The notes: generated by a model from the sequence alone, not told the origin. Shown: positions 17,791 to 26,359, numbered from the stretch's first letter. The stretch is 37,849 bases of DNA from Frankiales bacterium (GCA_025980325.1 JAICXQ010000018.1:1-37849); one strand, 5' to 3'. Numbers and translations are program-made.

Positions 17791-18450
17791 GTGACCGAAC
17801 CGCTCGTGACGCTCGAGGTGTGCGGGGTCCGCCCGCGCGACGTCCCGGCTCTCGTCGCGGCCGGCCGGCGCGCGGTCCGCAAGGGCCGCGCCGAACCCGG
17901 CGTCCGGCTAACGAAACTGCTGGCCACGACCGGGCCCCGCTTCATCCCGCGTGACGTCCGGCCGACCCGATGGGCGTTGCTCACCTGCCGCGCCGACGGC
18001 GTACCCGCGCCCTCTTGGACGCCGCCGGGCGCGATCGAGTCGGCGACGCTGCACCTGCGTCCCGTCGCCAGTCGCGGCCGGTGGGACGGCATCGATCCGT
18101 TTCCGGGTGCAGCGGATGCCGTCGACGACGGCCGGGTCGCCGTACTCACCCGCGCGAGCCTGCGTGCCCGCCACGTCGGTCGGTTCTACGCCGCGGTCCC
18201 CGCGGTCGCGGCTGAGGTCACTGCGGCCGGCGCGCGATCGGCGTTCGGCTTCGGCGAGGCGCCGGTGTTGCGGCCGGGAACGTTCAGCCTCTGGGACTCG
18301 GCCGCGGCGATCTCGGCGTTCCGCCACGACGCGCGCGCGCACGCGTCGGCGATGCGCCGTACCGCGGAGATCGGCTGGTACGCCGAAGAGCTGTTCGCGC
18401 GGTTGTCGGTCGTCGACGCCGCCGGCACGATCGACGGCGTGCAACTGTGA
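17791..18450 (+). CDS. CrtA-like carotenoid monooxygenase (spheroidene monooxygenase family)
   Basis: 219 residues from GTG 17791. It carries the family blocks: KLLATTGPRFIPRD near the start, LRPVASRGRWDGIDPF, VAVLTRASLRARHVGRFYAA, FGFGEAPVLRPGTFSLW and the C-terminal RTAEIGWYAEELFARLSVV. These align in order with purple-bacterial CrtA, which oxidises C-2 of acyclic carotenoid ends (hydroxy, then keto). In this operon with CruF, CrtD-like and CruG-like genes, C-2' oxidation of the non-cyclised end is the obvious role, but this is inference. It overlaps the GNAT gene by GTGA. Confidence 0.75.
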   Translation: MTEPLVTLEVCGVRPRDVPALVAAGRRAVRKGRAEPGVRLTKLLATTGPRFIPRDVRPTRWALLTCRADGVPAPSWTPPGAIESATLHLRPVASRGRWDGIDPFPGAADAVDDGRVAVLTRASLRARHVGRFYAAVPAVAAEVTAAGARSAFGFGEAPVLRPGTFSLWDSAAAISAFRHDARAHASAMRRTAEIGWYAEELFARLSVVDAAGTIDGVQL

Positions 18451-18998
18451 GCGCGGTCGTGGAGCTGCTCGACGATGCGGCGTTCGAGCCGCTGGTCGTG
18501 ACGGCGGCGCACATCTACGGCGAAGCGATGCGCCGGCCGCCCGAGCTCGTCGTGCAACGGCGCGAGATCATGCAGTCGCACCTGCACCGGCGAGGTTTCC
18601 GGGCGGTGGCCGCGCGGGTCGACGACGAGCTGGTCGGCTTCGGTTACGGCTACCGCGGCCGGGCCGGCGAGTGGTGGCACGACATCGTCGCGAAGGCGTT
18701 GGGTCGGGAAGCGGCGAGCGAATGGCTCACCGACGCGTTCGAACTCGCCGAACTGCACCTGCTGCCGGAGCAGCACGGCCACGGCATCGGCCGGTCGATG
18801 CTGACCGCGTTGCTCGACGTGGTGACGACGCACACCGTCGTCCTGTCGACGCATGACCACGACTCCCCCGCGCGGTCGCTCTACCGGTCCACGGGGTTCG
18901 AGGATCTGTTGACCCGCTTCGTTTTTCCGGGCAGTGCCGAGGTCTACGCCGTGATGGGTCGGCGCCAGTCGGGCCAACCACAGCCCAGCCGGTCGTGA
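18447..18998 (+). CDS. GNAT-family N-acetyltransferase
   Basis: 183 residues from GTG 18447, overlapping the crtA-like stop. The acetyl-CoA loop is in LAELHLLPEQHGHGIGRSML (Q-x2-G-x-G variant), followed by the SPARSLYRSTGF block typical of the GNAT C-terminus. Substrate unknown. A GNAT gene (Rv2170) occupies a similar place between the mraZ region and metF in M. tuberculosis, so it may be a backbone gene caught inside the carotenoid operon rather than a pathway enzyme. Its stop overlaps the next start (GTGA). Confidence 0.85.
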   Translation: MSAVVELLDDAAFEPLVVTAAHIYGEAMRRPPELVVQRREIMQSHLHRRGFRAVAARVDDELVGFGYGYRGRAGEWWHDIVAKALGREAASEWLTDAFELAELHLLPEQHGHGIGRSMLTALLDVVTTHTVVLSTHDHDSPARSLYRSTGFEDLLTRFVFPGSAEVYAVMGRRQSGQPQPSRS

Positions 18999-20530
18999 CG
19001 CCGGCAATGCGCGATGTCGTCGTCGTCGGCGGCGGGCACAACGGCCTGGTCGCCGCGTGCTACCTCGCCCGCGCCGGCCTCGATGTGGAAGTGCTCGAAC
19101 GCGACGACGTGATCGGCGGCGCGGTGTCGACGGTCGAACGATGGCCGGGCGTGCAGGTCGATCGCGGCTCGTCGTTGCACGTCATGATCCGGCACACGGG
19201 CATCGTCGAGGAACTGGATCTCGCTGCGTGCGGTCTCGACTACATCGACGTCGATCCGTGGGCGGTGGCGTTCGCCGGCGACGACGCGCTGCGGTTCGCG
19301 CTCGATGTCGACGAGACCTGCGCGAGCATCGCCGCGGTCTGCGACGACGAGACCGCCGATGCTTATGCAGCGTTCGTCCGCGAGTGGTCGCCACGTGTCG
19401 ACGCGATGCTCGCGGCGTTCCACCGGCCGCCGTCGGTAGGTGCGCTCGGCCGCGCCTTCTGGCCGTTGGGTCGCGCAGCCGGGCGCGCGGGCGCCGAGCT
19501 TGCCCGCGACTTCCTGCAGTCGGCCGATGCGTTGCTGGATGCGACGTTTCGCGACGAGCGGCTGAAGTCTGTGCTCGCGTGGTGGGCGGCGCAGGCCGGC
19601 TCTCCGCCGCACGAGCCGGGTACCGCACCCATGGTCGCGACCGCGTTGCTGATGCATCGGCGACCGCCCGGCCGGCCGCGCGGCGGCAGCGGGATGCTCA
19701 CGGTCGCTCTGGCCCGGCGGCTCGGACAACTCGGCGGCGTCGTGCGGACCGGGGACGGCGTCGTTTCGTTGCAGCGCCTGGCGGATCGATGGTCGGTGGC
19801 GACCGAGTCCGGCGATCGCGTGGTGGCACGTCGAGTCATGAGTGCGTGTCACGTGGCGACGTTGCTGGACGTGCTCGGTGACGCGCGCCGCCGCGGGCAA
19901 CTGCGCATCGGTCGCGGCATGGGCATGGTGCTGCGCGTGCTCACCGACCGGTTGCCGCCGTACCCGATCGACGTCGAAGGTGCGCATCACGGAATGCAGT
20001 TGCTCGCGCCGAGCCGGGCGATGTTGCGATCGGCGTACGGCGACTTCCTGCGCGGCGAGGCGCCGTCGGATCCGCCGTTGCTGGTGATGACTCCGACGGC
20101 GACCGATCCTTCGCTTGCACCCGCCGGTCGGCACGTCGTGACTGTGTGGACCCAATGGCAGCCGCGGCACCTGCGCGACGGCTCGTCGTGGGACGACGTT
20201 CGCGACCGTGAGACCGATCGGCTGATCGACGCGGTCGACCGCCATGCGCCCGGCTTCGCGTCGAGTGTCGTCGACACGTTGTTGCAGACACCCGCCGATC
20301 TCGAGCGCGAACTCGGTCTGCATGCGGGCAACGTGATGCACCTCGAGATGACGCTCGACGCGATGTTCGCGTTGCGGCCGCTGCCCGGTTGGTCGTCGTA
20401 CCGTTCGCCGCTGCCCGGCCTTTATCTCTGCGGCGCGTCGACGCATCCGGGCGGCGGCGTGTCGGGTGCGAGCGGGCGGAGTGCGGCGCACGTGCTGTTG
20501 AAGGATCTGCGCCGGCGGTGGCGCCGGTGA
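18995..20530 (+). CDS. crtO: CrtO-like FAD-dependent carotenoid ketolase
   Basis: 511-residue member of the CrtI/CrtO/PYROXD2 superfamily. It has an N-terminal dinucleotide loop VVVGGGHNGLVAACYLARAG, the ERDDVIGGAVST segment, and a C-terminal FAD motif LYLCGASTHPGGGVSGASG. The GGGHNGL and HPGGGVSGASG forms match CrtO-type 4-ketolases (for example in Rhodococcus) better than phytoene desaturases. Predicted to place a keto group at C-4 of a beta ring. It could instead be another oxidase of the superfamily. GTG 18995 overlaps the GNAT stop; ATG 19007 is an alternative start. Its stop overlaps cruF (GTGA). Confidence 0.7.
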   Translation: MTPAMRDVVVVGGGHNGLVAACYLARAGLDVEVLERDDVIGGAVSTVERWPGVQVDRGSSLHVMIRHTGIVEELDLAACGLDYIDVDPWAVAFAGDDALRFALDVDETCASIAAVCDDETADAYAAFVREWSPRVDAMLAAFHRPPSVGALGRAFWPLGRAAGRAGAELARDFLQSADALLDATFRDERLKSVLAWWAAQAGSPPHEPGTAPMVATALLMHRRPPGRPRGGSGMLTVALARRLGQLGGVVRTGDGVVSLQRLADRWSVATESGDRVVARRVMSACHVATLLDVLGDARRRGQLRIGRGMGMVLRVLTDRLPPYPIDVEGAHHGMQLLAPSRAMLRSAYGDFLRGEAPSDPPLLVMTPTATDPSLAPAGRHVVTVWTQWQPRHLRDGSSWDDVRDRETDRLIDAVDRHAPGFASSVVDTLLQTPADLERELGLHAGNVMHLEMTLDAMFALRPLPGWSSYRSPLPGLYLCGASTHPGGGVSGASGRSAAHVLLKDLRRRWRR

Positions 20531-21261
20531 TCCCGGTGCTCGTCGTCGTCGGATTGCAGATCCCGTATCCGCTCGTGCACGGTCATGCCCGCAACGTGCT
20601 GACCGTCGTCACGGTCGTCGTGTTCGCGCTCGTGTCGGCGGGCTACGCGATCGCCAGCCGCGGGGTCTCGTACGGCGCCGTGCTCGTCGCGGCGGCCGGT
20701 GTCGGCGGTTTCGCGATCGAGGTGCTCGGCGTGCACACGGGCGTGCCGTTCGGCGAGTACCGGTACGACGGCGGGCTCGGCCCGTCGGTGTTCGGGGTTC
20801 CCTTGGTCATCGGACTGGCGTGGCTGATGATGGCGCACCCGTGCGTCGTCGTCGCGTCGCGGATCGCGGAAACGGCGCCGATGCAGGTCGTCGCGGCAGC
20901 GATCGGGCTGGCCGGCTGGGACGTGTTTCTCGATCCGCAGATGGTCGACGCGCACCATTGGCACTGGTCCGATCCGTCGCCGCACCTGCCCGGGATCGAA
21001 CGGGTTCCGCTGTCGAATCTCGGCGGCTGGCTGCTCGTCTCGGCCGTCATCGCGGCAGTTCTCGTCGTCGCGTCGCGGCGCTCTGCATCCGGTCGCGAGA
21101 CGCGCACCGAGCAACCGCTCGTCGTGCTCTGGATCTGGGTGTGGCTGTCGTCCGCGCTGGCCGCGCTGGCGTTCTTCCACCATCCCGCGGTCGCCGGGTG
21201 GGGAGTGCTCGCGATGGGCCTCGTCGGCGTGCCGCTGCTGCTGGCCGAGGTACGGCGATGA
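20527..21261 (+). CDS. cruF: Carotenoid 1,2-hydratase CruF (DUF422)
   Basis: 244-residue membrane protein with about seven helices. The family signatures are GVPFGEYRYDGGLGPSVFGV followed by PLVIGLAWLMMAHP, and GWDVFLDPQMVDAHHWHW. CruF adds water across the 1',2' double bond of psi-end carotenoids, making the tertiary 1'-hydroxyl (myxol, bacterioruberin and deinoxanthin pathways). GTG 20527 overlaps the crtO-like stop in GTGA, and its own stop overlaps the glycosyltransferase in ATGA. This gene fixes the pathway on an acyclic end group. Confidence 0.92.
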   Translation: MIPVLVVVGLQIPYPLVHGHARNVLTVVTVVVFALVSAGYAIASRGVSYGAVLVAAAGVGGFAIEVLGVHTGVPFGEYRYDGGLGPSVFGVPLVIGLAWLMMAHPCVVVASRIAETAPMQVVAAAIGLAGWDVFLDPQMVDAHHWHWSDPSPHLPGIERVPLSNLGGWLLVSAVIAAVLVVASRRSASGRETRTEQPLVVLWIWVWLSSALAALAFFHHPAVAGWGVLAMGLVGVPLLLAEVRR

Positions 21262-22343
21262 CGGCCGTCGCGATCGGCCTCGATGCCGTCGCGTTGCTGA
21301 TTCTCGCGCACACGATCGTCAACGTCGCGTTGCTGCGACGTCCCCCGACAAGCGCCGCTGTCGACGAGCCGGTGTCGTTGCTGGTGCCGATGCGGGACGA
21401 GGCGGCGCATGCCGGCAGTTGCGTGCGCGCATTGCTCGCGCAACACAATCTCACCGACGCCGAGATCCTCGTCTACGACGACGGCTGGGCGGACGGCACC
21501 GCTGACGTCGTCCGATCCGCGGGCGGCGATCGCGTCCGGATCCTCACCGGAGTGCCGCCGAACGCAGGCGAGCTCGGCAAGCCGCTCGCGTGCGCGCGGC
21601 TCGCCGCCGCGGCGCGCGGCACCGTGCTCGTGTTCGTCGACGCCGACGTCGTCCTCGCGCCGGACGGCGTCGCCCGCGCGATCTCGTTGCTGCGTTCCAC
21701 CGGGCTTGCGTTCGTGTCGCCGTATCCGCGCCAGGTCACCGGTTCGATGCTCGAACGGCTGGTGCAGCCCCTGTTGCAATGGTCGTGGTTGGCGTTCCTG
21801 CCGTTGCGGTTGGCCGAGCGGTCGCGACGCCCGTCTCTCGCCGCCGCGAACGGGCAACTCCTCGTCGTCGACACCGCCGCGTACACGGCGAGCGGCGGGC
21901 ACGCGCGAGTCGTGCACGACGTACTGGACGACGTCGCGCTCGCGCGACTGTTGCGAGCGGCCGGCGCGCGCGGCGGCTTCGTCGACGGCACCGCGATTGC
22001 AAGCTGCCGCATGTACGACGGAGGCCGTGCACTCGTCGACGGCTATGCCAAGTCGCTCTGGCGCGCCTTCGGATCAGCCGCCGGCGCGTTGTCCGTGACG
22101 GCGCTGCTGGTCGCGGTCTTCGTCGTACCGTGGGCACTCGTCGGCGTCACCGCGTGGGCATGGCCGGCCGCGGTCGCCGGACCGCTCGGCCGGGTGGCCG
22201 CGGCGAGCCGGACCGGCGGTCGCGCCCTGCCCGACGCGGCGCTGCATCCGTTGTCGATACTCGTCTTCGTCGTACTCGTCGTCGTATCGTTCCGCCGCCG
22301 TCGCCGTGGCCGGATCGCGTGGAAGGGCCGGCCGATCCCGTGA
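21258..22343 (+). CDS. Family 2 glycosyltransferase, CruG-like
   Basis: 361 residues from ATG 21258. An N-terminal helix is followed by a GT-A fold: LLVPMRDEAAHAGSCVRALL, EILVYDDGWADGTADVV, the metal-binding DAD in LVFVDADVVLAP, then DDVALARLLR and KSLWRAF near the acceptor site, and two or three C-terminal helices. CruG glycosylates myxol in cyanobacteria and lies beside cruF in several bacteria, so a carotenoid glycosyltransferase is the best call. Sugar and acceptor oxygen (C-1' or C-2') cannot be told. It overlaps the crtD-like gene by GTGA. Confidence 0.78.
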   Translation: MTAVAIGLDAVALLILAHTIVNVALLRRPPTSAAVDEPVSLLVPMRDEAAHAGSCVRALLAQHNLTDAEILVYDDGWADGTADVVRSAGGDRVRILTGVPPNAGELGKPLACARLAAAARGTVLVFVDADVVLAPDGVARAISLLRSTGLAFVSPYPRQVTGSMLERLVQPLLQWSWLAFLPLRLAERSRRPSLAAANGQLLVVDTAAYTASGGHARVVHDVLDDVALARLLRAAGARGGFVDGTAIASCRMYDGGRALVDGYAKSLWRAFGSAAGALSVTALLVAVFVVPWALVGVTAWAWPAAVAGPLGRVAAASRTGGRALPDAALHPLSILVFVVLVVVSFRRRRRGRIAWKGRPIP

Positions 22344-23821
22344 GTCGCGTCGTCGTCGTCGGGGCCGGCCTCGGCGGGCTCGCCGCGGCCGCGCGGCTCG
22401 CGCGGTTGCGGCACGAGGTCACCGTCGTCGAGCGCTCGAATGCGGTGGGAGGCAAGGCCGGATCGTTCGGCCGCGACGCGTTCCGGTTCGACACCGGGCC
22501 GTCGCTGATCACGCTGCCGGCCACGATTCGCGACCTGTTCCGCAAGACCGGCAAACCGGTGGAGTCGGTGCTGGAACTGCGACCGCTCGACCAGCTCGCG
22601 CACTACCGGTTCGCCGACGGCACGACCCTCGACGTGCCGAACACCGGCGTCAACGACGTCGCGACCGCGTTTCAGGACGCGTTCGGTGGTCGCGCGGGCG
22701 AACAGTGGCGCCGGTTCTACGAACGAGCCGAGCGAACCTGGGACGTCGTCCGGACACCGTTCGTCGAGTCCGCGCTGGAAGGACCGGCGCCGTTGTTGCG
22801 GCTGGCCGCGAGTCGACCGCGCGACGCCGCGCTGGTCGCGCCGTGGCGGACCTTGCGCCGGCTCGGCGAGCGATCGTTCGACGATCCGAGGTTGCGGGTG
22901 TGGCTCGACCGGTATGCGACGTACTCGGGTTCCGATCCACGCAAGTCGCCGTCCGTGCTGTCGGTCGTCCCGTACGTCGAGCATGCGTTCGGCGGCTGGG
23001 AGGTCGTGGGCGGCGTCCGCCGGCTCGTCGACGCGATGTACGAACGTGCCGTCGATCGCGGCGCGCGGGTGCGTACCGGTGCCGAAGCGGTCGCGGTGAC
23101 GACGGCCGCGGGTCGGGTGAACGGTGTCCGGCTCGCGGACGGCACCGTGCTGCCGGTCGACATCGTCGTCAGCGACGTCGACGCGACCGTGCTCTACTCG
23201 CAACTGCTCGACCCGCCGCGACCGGATGCCGTCCGCCGGGTCCGCCGCGCGACACCGAGTTCATCGGGTTTCGTCTTGCTGCTCGGCATCCGCGGTCGCA
23301 CGCCGCAGTTGCGACGGCACACGGTCTTGTTCGGCGACGATCCCGACGCCGAGTTCGACGCCATCTTCGGCGCGGACGCACGACCGCCGGTGCGACCGAC
23401 CGTGTACATCAGCGCGACCGCCGACGACGCCCCGCCGGACTGCGAAGCGTGGTTCGTCCTCGTCAACGCGCCACGGCACGGCAGCGGCCGCGGCACGATC
23501 GACTGGAACGCACCCGGCCTCGCCGATCGGTACGCCGACGAGGTCCTGGCGGTGATGGCCGATCGCGGCGTCGACGTCCGCGACCGGTTGGCGTTCCGGG
23601 AGATCGGTACGCCCGCCGACCTCGAGACGGCGACCGGCAGCCCGGGTGGTGCGATCTACGGGACGAGCAGCAACGGCTGGCGAGCGGCGACACTGCGCCC
23701 GGCCAACCGCTCGCCGGTGCCGGGCCTGTTCCTCGTCGGCGGTTCGGCGCATCCCGGTGGCGGGATCCCGTTGGTGCTGATGTCCGCGACGCTGGTCGCG
23801 GAGATGATCGGGCGGGCGTAG
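22340..23821 (+). CDS. CrtD/CrtI-family carotenoid desaturase
   Basis: 493 residues. N-terminal VVVVGAGLGGLAAAARLARL FAD loop (quoted within limits), GGKAGSF and FDTGPSLITLP blocks; a C-terminal GGAIYGTSSNGWRAATLRP and GLFLVGGSAHPGGGIPLV. The HPGGGIPL form and the GAIYG segment resemble CrtD-type 3,4-desaturases and differ from the phytoene desaturase at 29012. Downstream of cruF and the glycosyltransferase, 3',4'-desaturation of a 1'-hydroxy end is the likely reaction. It may alternatively be a second lycopene-type desaturase. Last gene of the operon; it converges on the VOC gene after 18 bases. Confidence 0.78.
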   Translation: MSRVVVVGAGLGGLAAAARLARLRHEVTVVERSNAVGGKAGSFGRDAFRFDTGPSLITLPATIRDLFRKTGKPVESVLELRPLDQLAHYRFADGTTLDVPNTGVNDVATAFQDAFGGRAGEQWRRFYERAERTWDVVRTPFVESALEGPAPLLRLAASRPRDAALVAPWRTLRRLGERSFDDPRLRVWLDRYATYSGSDPRKSPSVLSVVPYVEHAFGGWEVVGGVRRLVDAMYERAVDRGARVRTGAEAVAVTTAAGRVNGVRLADGTVLPVDIVVSDVDATVLYSQLLDPPRPDAVRRVRRATPSSSGFVLLLGIRGRTPQLRRHTVLFGDDPDAEFDAIFGADARPPVRPTVYISATADDAPPDCEAWFVLVNAPRHGSGRGTIDWNAPGLADRYADEVLAVMADRGVDVRDRLAFREIGTPADLETATGSPGGAIYGTSSNGWRAATLRPANRSPVPGLFLVGGSAHPGGGIPLVLMSATLVAEMIGRA

Positions 23822-23839
23822 CGACGCGGTTGCTCGCGT

Positions 23840-24313
23840 TCAGCCGTCGGCGGCGGCGCGCAACGCGGCGACGTCGAGACGTTGCATCTTCATCATCGCG
23901 GCCATGGCTCGATTGACCCGCTCCGGATCCGGGTCGGCGAGCAGCTCGACCAGCGCGACCGGCACGATCTGCCAGGAGATGCCGAAACGATCCTTGACCC
24001 AGCCGCACGGCCCTTCTTCGCCACCGTCCGCGGTGATGTTGTCGGCGTAGTAGTCGACCTCGTCCTGATCCTTGCAGCTAATCTGGAACGAGATCGCTTC
24101 GCTGAAGCTGAACTCGGGACCGCCGTTGAGCGCGGTGAAGGCCTTGCCGTCCAGCTCGAACTCGACGGTGAGCACGGTGCCCGCCGGCTTCGGACCGGCC
24201 TCGGTGTAGTAACTCGTGCTGACGATGCGCGAGTTCGGAAACACCGACGTGTAGAACGTCGCGGCCGCTTCGGCGTCGGTGTCGAACCACAGGCACGGTG
24301 TGATCGATGGCAT
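23840..24313 (-). CDS. VOC-superfamily protein (PhnB-like)
   Basis: 157 residues with paired beta-alpha-beta-beta-beta modules: PCLWFDTDAEAAATFYTSVF at the start, GTVLTVEFELDGKAFTALNG, then SFQISCKDQDEVDYYADNI and CGWVKDRFGISWQIVP. This matches the PhnB/YjdN-like VOC proteins, often annotated as 3-demethylubiquinone methyltransferase-like although most lack that activity. Substrate unknown. ATG 24313 has GAGAGGA eight bases upstream; an open frame runs further up but without family character. It follows the phosphatidyltransferase gene by 56 bases. Confidence 0.85.
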   Translation of the reverse strand: MPSITPCLWFDTDAEAAATFYTSVFPNSRIVSTSYYTEAGPKPAGTVLTVEFELDGKAFTALNGGPEFSFSEAISFQISCKDQDEVDYYADNITADGGEEGPCGWVKDRFGISWQIVPVALVELLADPDPERVNRAMAAMMKMQRLDVAALRAAADG

Positions 24314-24369
24314 CGGTCTGTCCTCTCTGTCGTGCGGTCGAAATGGAAGACGGCGCGGCGGCGGGAAAC

Positions 24370-24963
24370 TCATCGGTCCCGGCGGTCACGGTACAGAACG
24401 AGTGCACCGGCGAGCGTCGTACCGGCGATTGCGGCGGCACCGGCCGACGGCGCCGAGACCAGGCCGCCTGCGGCATATGCCAACCGGAACGGCCGCTCCC
24501 CCGGTGTCACGACGGTCACCGGTTCACCACGGCTGCGGGCAAGTGCGCGTTGCGCCTCCAGCAACGCGATCCCGGCGGCAGCGATCCGTAACAGCGACCG
24601 CGGGGCGCCGGCGCGCGCGAGGGCAAGAAGGAACAGCACGTCGGTGATCCGATCCGCGGTGGTGTCGACGAGCGCGCCGCGATCCGACGGCGCACCGCGA
24701 CGGTGCGCGACCGCACCGTCGATGCCGTCGAGCACACCGGTCGCGAGCACCAGGCCCGCGCCCGCCCGCACCGGCGCGACGACGGCGGCAGCGGCAGTCA
24801 GCACGCCCGTAGCGGACACGAGGCCGGCGGGAACGCGAGCAATCGGCGCGGACAGCGTCCAGACGAACCGCAACCACCCGCGCACGACGCGCGAGCGCGA
24901 GACGTCGTAACCGCCGTGCCGCGCCGACCACGCCGCGAGCGAGTCGTCGACCGATCGCGTCAC
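24370..24963 (-). CDS. CDP-alcohol phosphatidyltransferase family protein
   Basis: 197-residue membrane protein. The signature region reads DGIDGAVAHRRGAPSDRGAL then VDTTAD, matching D-x2-D-G-x2-A-R-x8-G-x3-D-x3-D except that the usual Arg after Ala is His. Several hydrophobic helices follow. The family joins an alcohol (glycerol phosphate, inositol phosphate and others) to CDP-diacylglycerol; which one is unclear, and the Arg to His change leaves activity open. GTG 24963 is chosen because TAAGGT lies six bases upstream, a leaderless arrangement. Confidence 0.8.
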   Translation of the reverse strand: MTRSVDDSLAAWSARHGGYDVSRSRVVRGWLRFVWTLSAPIARVPAGLVSATGVLTAAAAVVAPVRAGAGLVLATGVLDGIDGAVAHRRGAPSDRGALVDTTADRITDVLFLLALARAGAPRSLLRIAAAGIALLEAQRALARSRGEPVTVVTPGERPFRLAYAAGGLVSAPSAGAAAIAGTTLAGALVLYRDRRDR

Positions 24964-24969
24964 GACCGC

Positions 24970-24979
24970 ACCTTAGGCT
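24970..24979. promoter_or_regulatory. Overlapping divergent -10 elements
   Basis: Minus-strand TAAGGT (24975-24970) serves GTG 24963 at six bases; plus-strand TAGGCT (24974-24979) serves ATG 24988 at eight bases. The two hexamers share the same TA base pairs (24974-24975). The whole intergenic space is only 24 bases, so both messages should be leaderless and the promoters compete. Confidence 0.6.
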
Positions 24980-24987
24980 CAAGTCCC

Positions 24988-25683
24988 ATGGAGCGCCGTG
25001 CCCTCGCCATCTTCGCCCATCCCGACGACGTAGACTTCGGCGCAGCGGGGACGGTCGCGCGATGGGTCGACGAAGGGTGGAACGTCCGCTACGTCTGCGT
25101 CACCCGCGGCCAGAAAGGCGCGTGGGACGCGCACATGGACGTCGAGGAGTACGGCGCGCTGCGCGAGGCCGAACAGCGCGCGGCGGCGAAGGTCGTCGGC
25201 GTCACCGACGTGACGTTTCTCGACTGGATGGACTCCGAGGTCTTCGACTCGCTCGACCTCCGCCGCGCACTGGCACGGGAGTTCCGCCGGCACCGCCCCC
25301 ACCGTCTCTTGACCATGACGCCGGACCCGCTGCCGACCGATCGGTTCGTCAACCATCCCGACCATCGCGCCGTCGGTCAGGCCGCGCTCGACATCACGAT
25401 GACCGGCGGCACGACCGCGTCGATCTTCCCGGAGCTGCTCGACGAGAACCTGCCGCCGTGGCGTGAGTGCGCCGAGACCTGGCTGATGGGACCGGCGGTC
25501 AAGCCGCGCGCGGTCGACATCACCGCGACCATCGACCGCAAGCTCGACGCGATCCGCAGTCACGCCAGCCAGATCGGCGATCGCGACATCGACACGATGA
25601 TGCGCACTCGACTGCGCGACGCGGGCCGGGTGTTCGGGTTGCCTTACGCGGAGACGTTCCGCGTCATCACCTACCGCCGCTGA
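24988..25683 (+). CDS. PIG-L/LmbE-family zinc deacetylase
   Basis: 231 residues. The zinc motif AHPDDVDFG at the N-terminus and NHPDHRAVG in the middle supply the His-Asp and His ligands of the family, which deacetylates N-acetylglucosaminyl compounds (MshB, Mca and lipid-linked relatives). The residue after HPDD is Val-Asp rather than the common Glu. The WLMGPAVKPRAVDIT segment and a C-terminal LPYAETFRV are typical of actinobacterial members. Substrate unknown. Divergent from the phosphatidyltransferase gene; converges on the RES gene with nine bases between. Confidence 0.88.
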   Translation: MERRALAIFAHPDDVDFGAAGTVARWVDEGWNVRYVCVTRGQKGAWDAHMDVEEYGALREAEQRAAAKVVGVTDVTFLDWMDSEVFDSLDLRRALAREFRRHRPHRLLTMTPDPLPTDRFVNHPDHRAVGQAALDITMTGGTTASIFPELLDENLPPWRECAETWLMGPAVKPRAVDITATIDRKLDAIRSHASQIGDRDIDTMMRTRLRDAGRVFGLPYAETFRVITYRR

Positions 25684-25692
25684 GACCGGACG

Positions 25693-26340
25693 TCAGGTGT
25701 ACCGGTAGCCGAGCCGGCGGCATTCGCGTGCGATCGGCAACGCCAAGCCGGGAGCGTCCAACGGGATCAGCGCATCGGCCGGTCCGGCGACCGCGCCGGC
25801 CGCTCGTTGCCACAAGCAGACGGCCGGATGCCCGCCGTTCATCGACGACCGGTACCAGAGCCCGTCGATGTCGCCGTACGCCGCGAAGATCGCCCGCGCC
25901 CATGCGCGGGCGCGGTCACGACGACCGGACGAGATCGCCTGACTCGCGCCGGCGCGCGTCGGCCACGTCGCGGTGAGGTCGAGCAACCGCAGCGTCCGCG
26001 CCGGGCGGAATACGGCGAGGGCCGGCCGGCCGGTGTGCCGGTCGACGACACGGGCGCCCTGGAACGCCTCGGCCAAACACGTACCCAACGACAGGCCGAG
26101 ATACATGACTCCGTAGCCGGGTGCGTCGACGGGACGATCGTCTGCGGTCGGCGGGTGCGGGTCGAACCTCGCGGTCGCGAGCGGGCCGGCGATGCGGAAC
26201 TCGTCCCAGCGAATCGCATGTTCGCCGGCGGTGCGAAACACGCGGGCGAGCGACGTCATCGGCGCGACCGCGACGACATCGTCGTCCTCGCGTACGGCCT
26301 GCAGCCGGTCTCCCGATGGCGGGCGTGGCAACTTCGCCAT
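25693..26340 (-). CDS. RES-domain toxin
   Basis: 215 residues. RES toxins break down NAD+ and take their name from conserved Arg, Glu and Ser. Visible are LARVFRTAGEHAIRW (Arg region), GVMYLGLSLGTCLAEAFQGA (Tyr and Glu), and GLWYRSSMNGGHPAVCLW (Ser). The gene follows the HTH gene by 19 bases on the same strand, the usual antitoxin-toxin order. ATG 26340 has no clear ribosome site, so expression may depend on translation of the antitoxin. Comparable modules are MbcTA and ParST. Function is inferred from family and context. Confidence 0.85.
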   Translation of the reverse strand: MAKLPRPPSGDRLQAVREDDDVVAVAPMTSLARVFRTAGEHAIRWDEFRIAGPLATARFDPHPPTADDRPVDAPGYGVMYLGLSLGTCLAEAFQGARVVDRHTGRPALAVFRPARTLRLLDLTATWPTRAGASQAISSGRRDRARAWARAIFAAYGDIDGLWYRSSMNGGHPAVCLWQRAAGAVAGPADALIPLDAPGLALPIARECRRLGYRYT

Positions 26341-26359
26341 GGGTCAGCCGGTGCTGGTT

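Noticed and set aside
24314-24369. N-terminal extension of the VOC protein by 20 residues
   Set aside because: The extension is Pro/Arg-rich without family character, and ATG 24313 has a good ribosome site.
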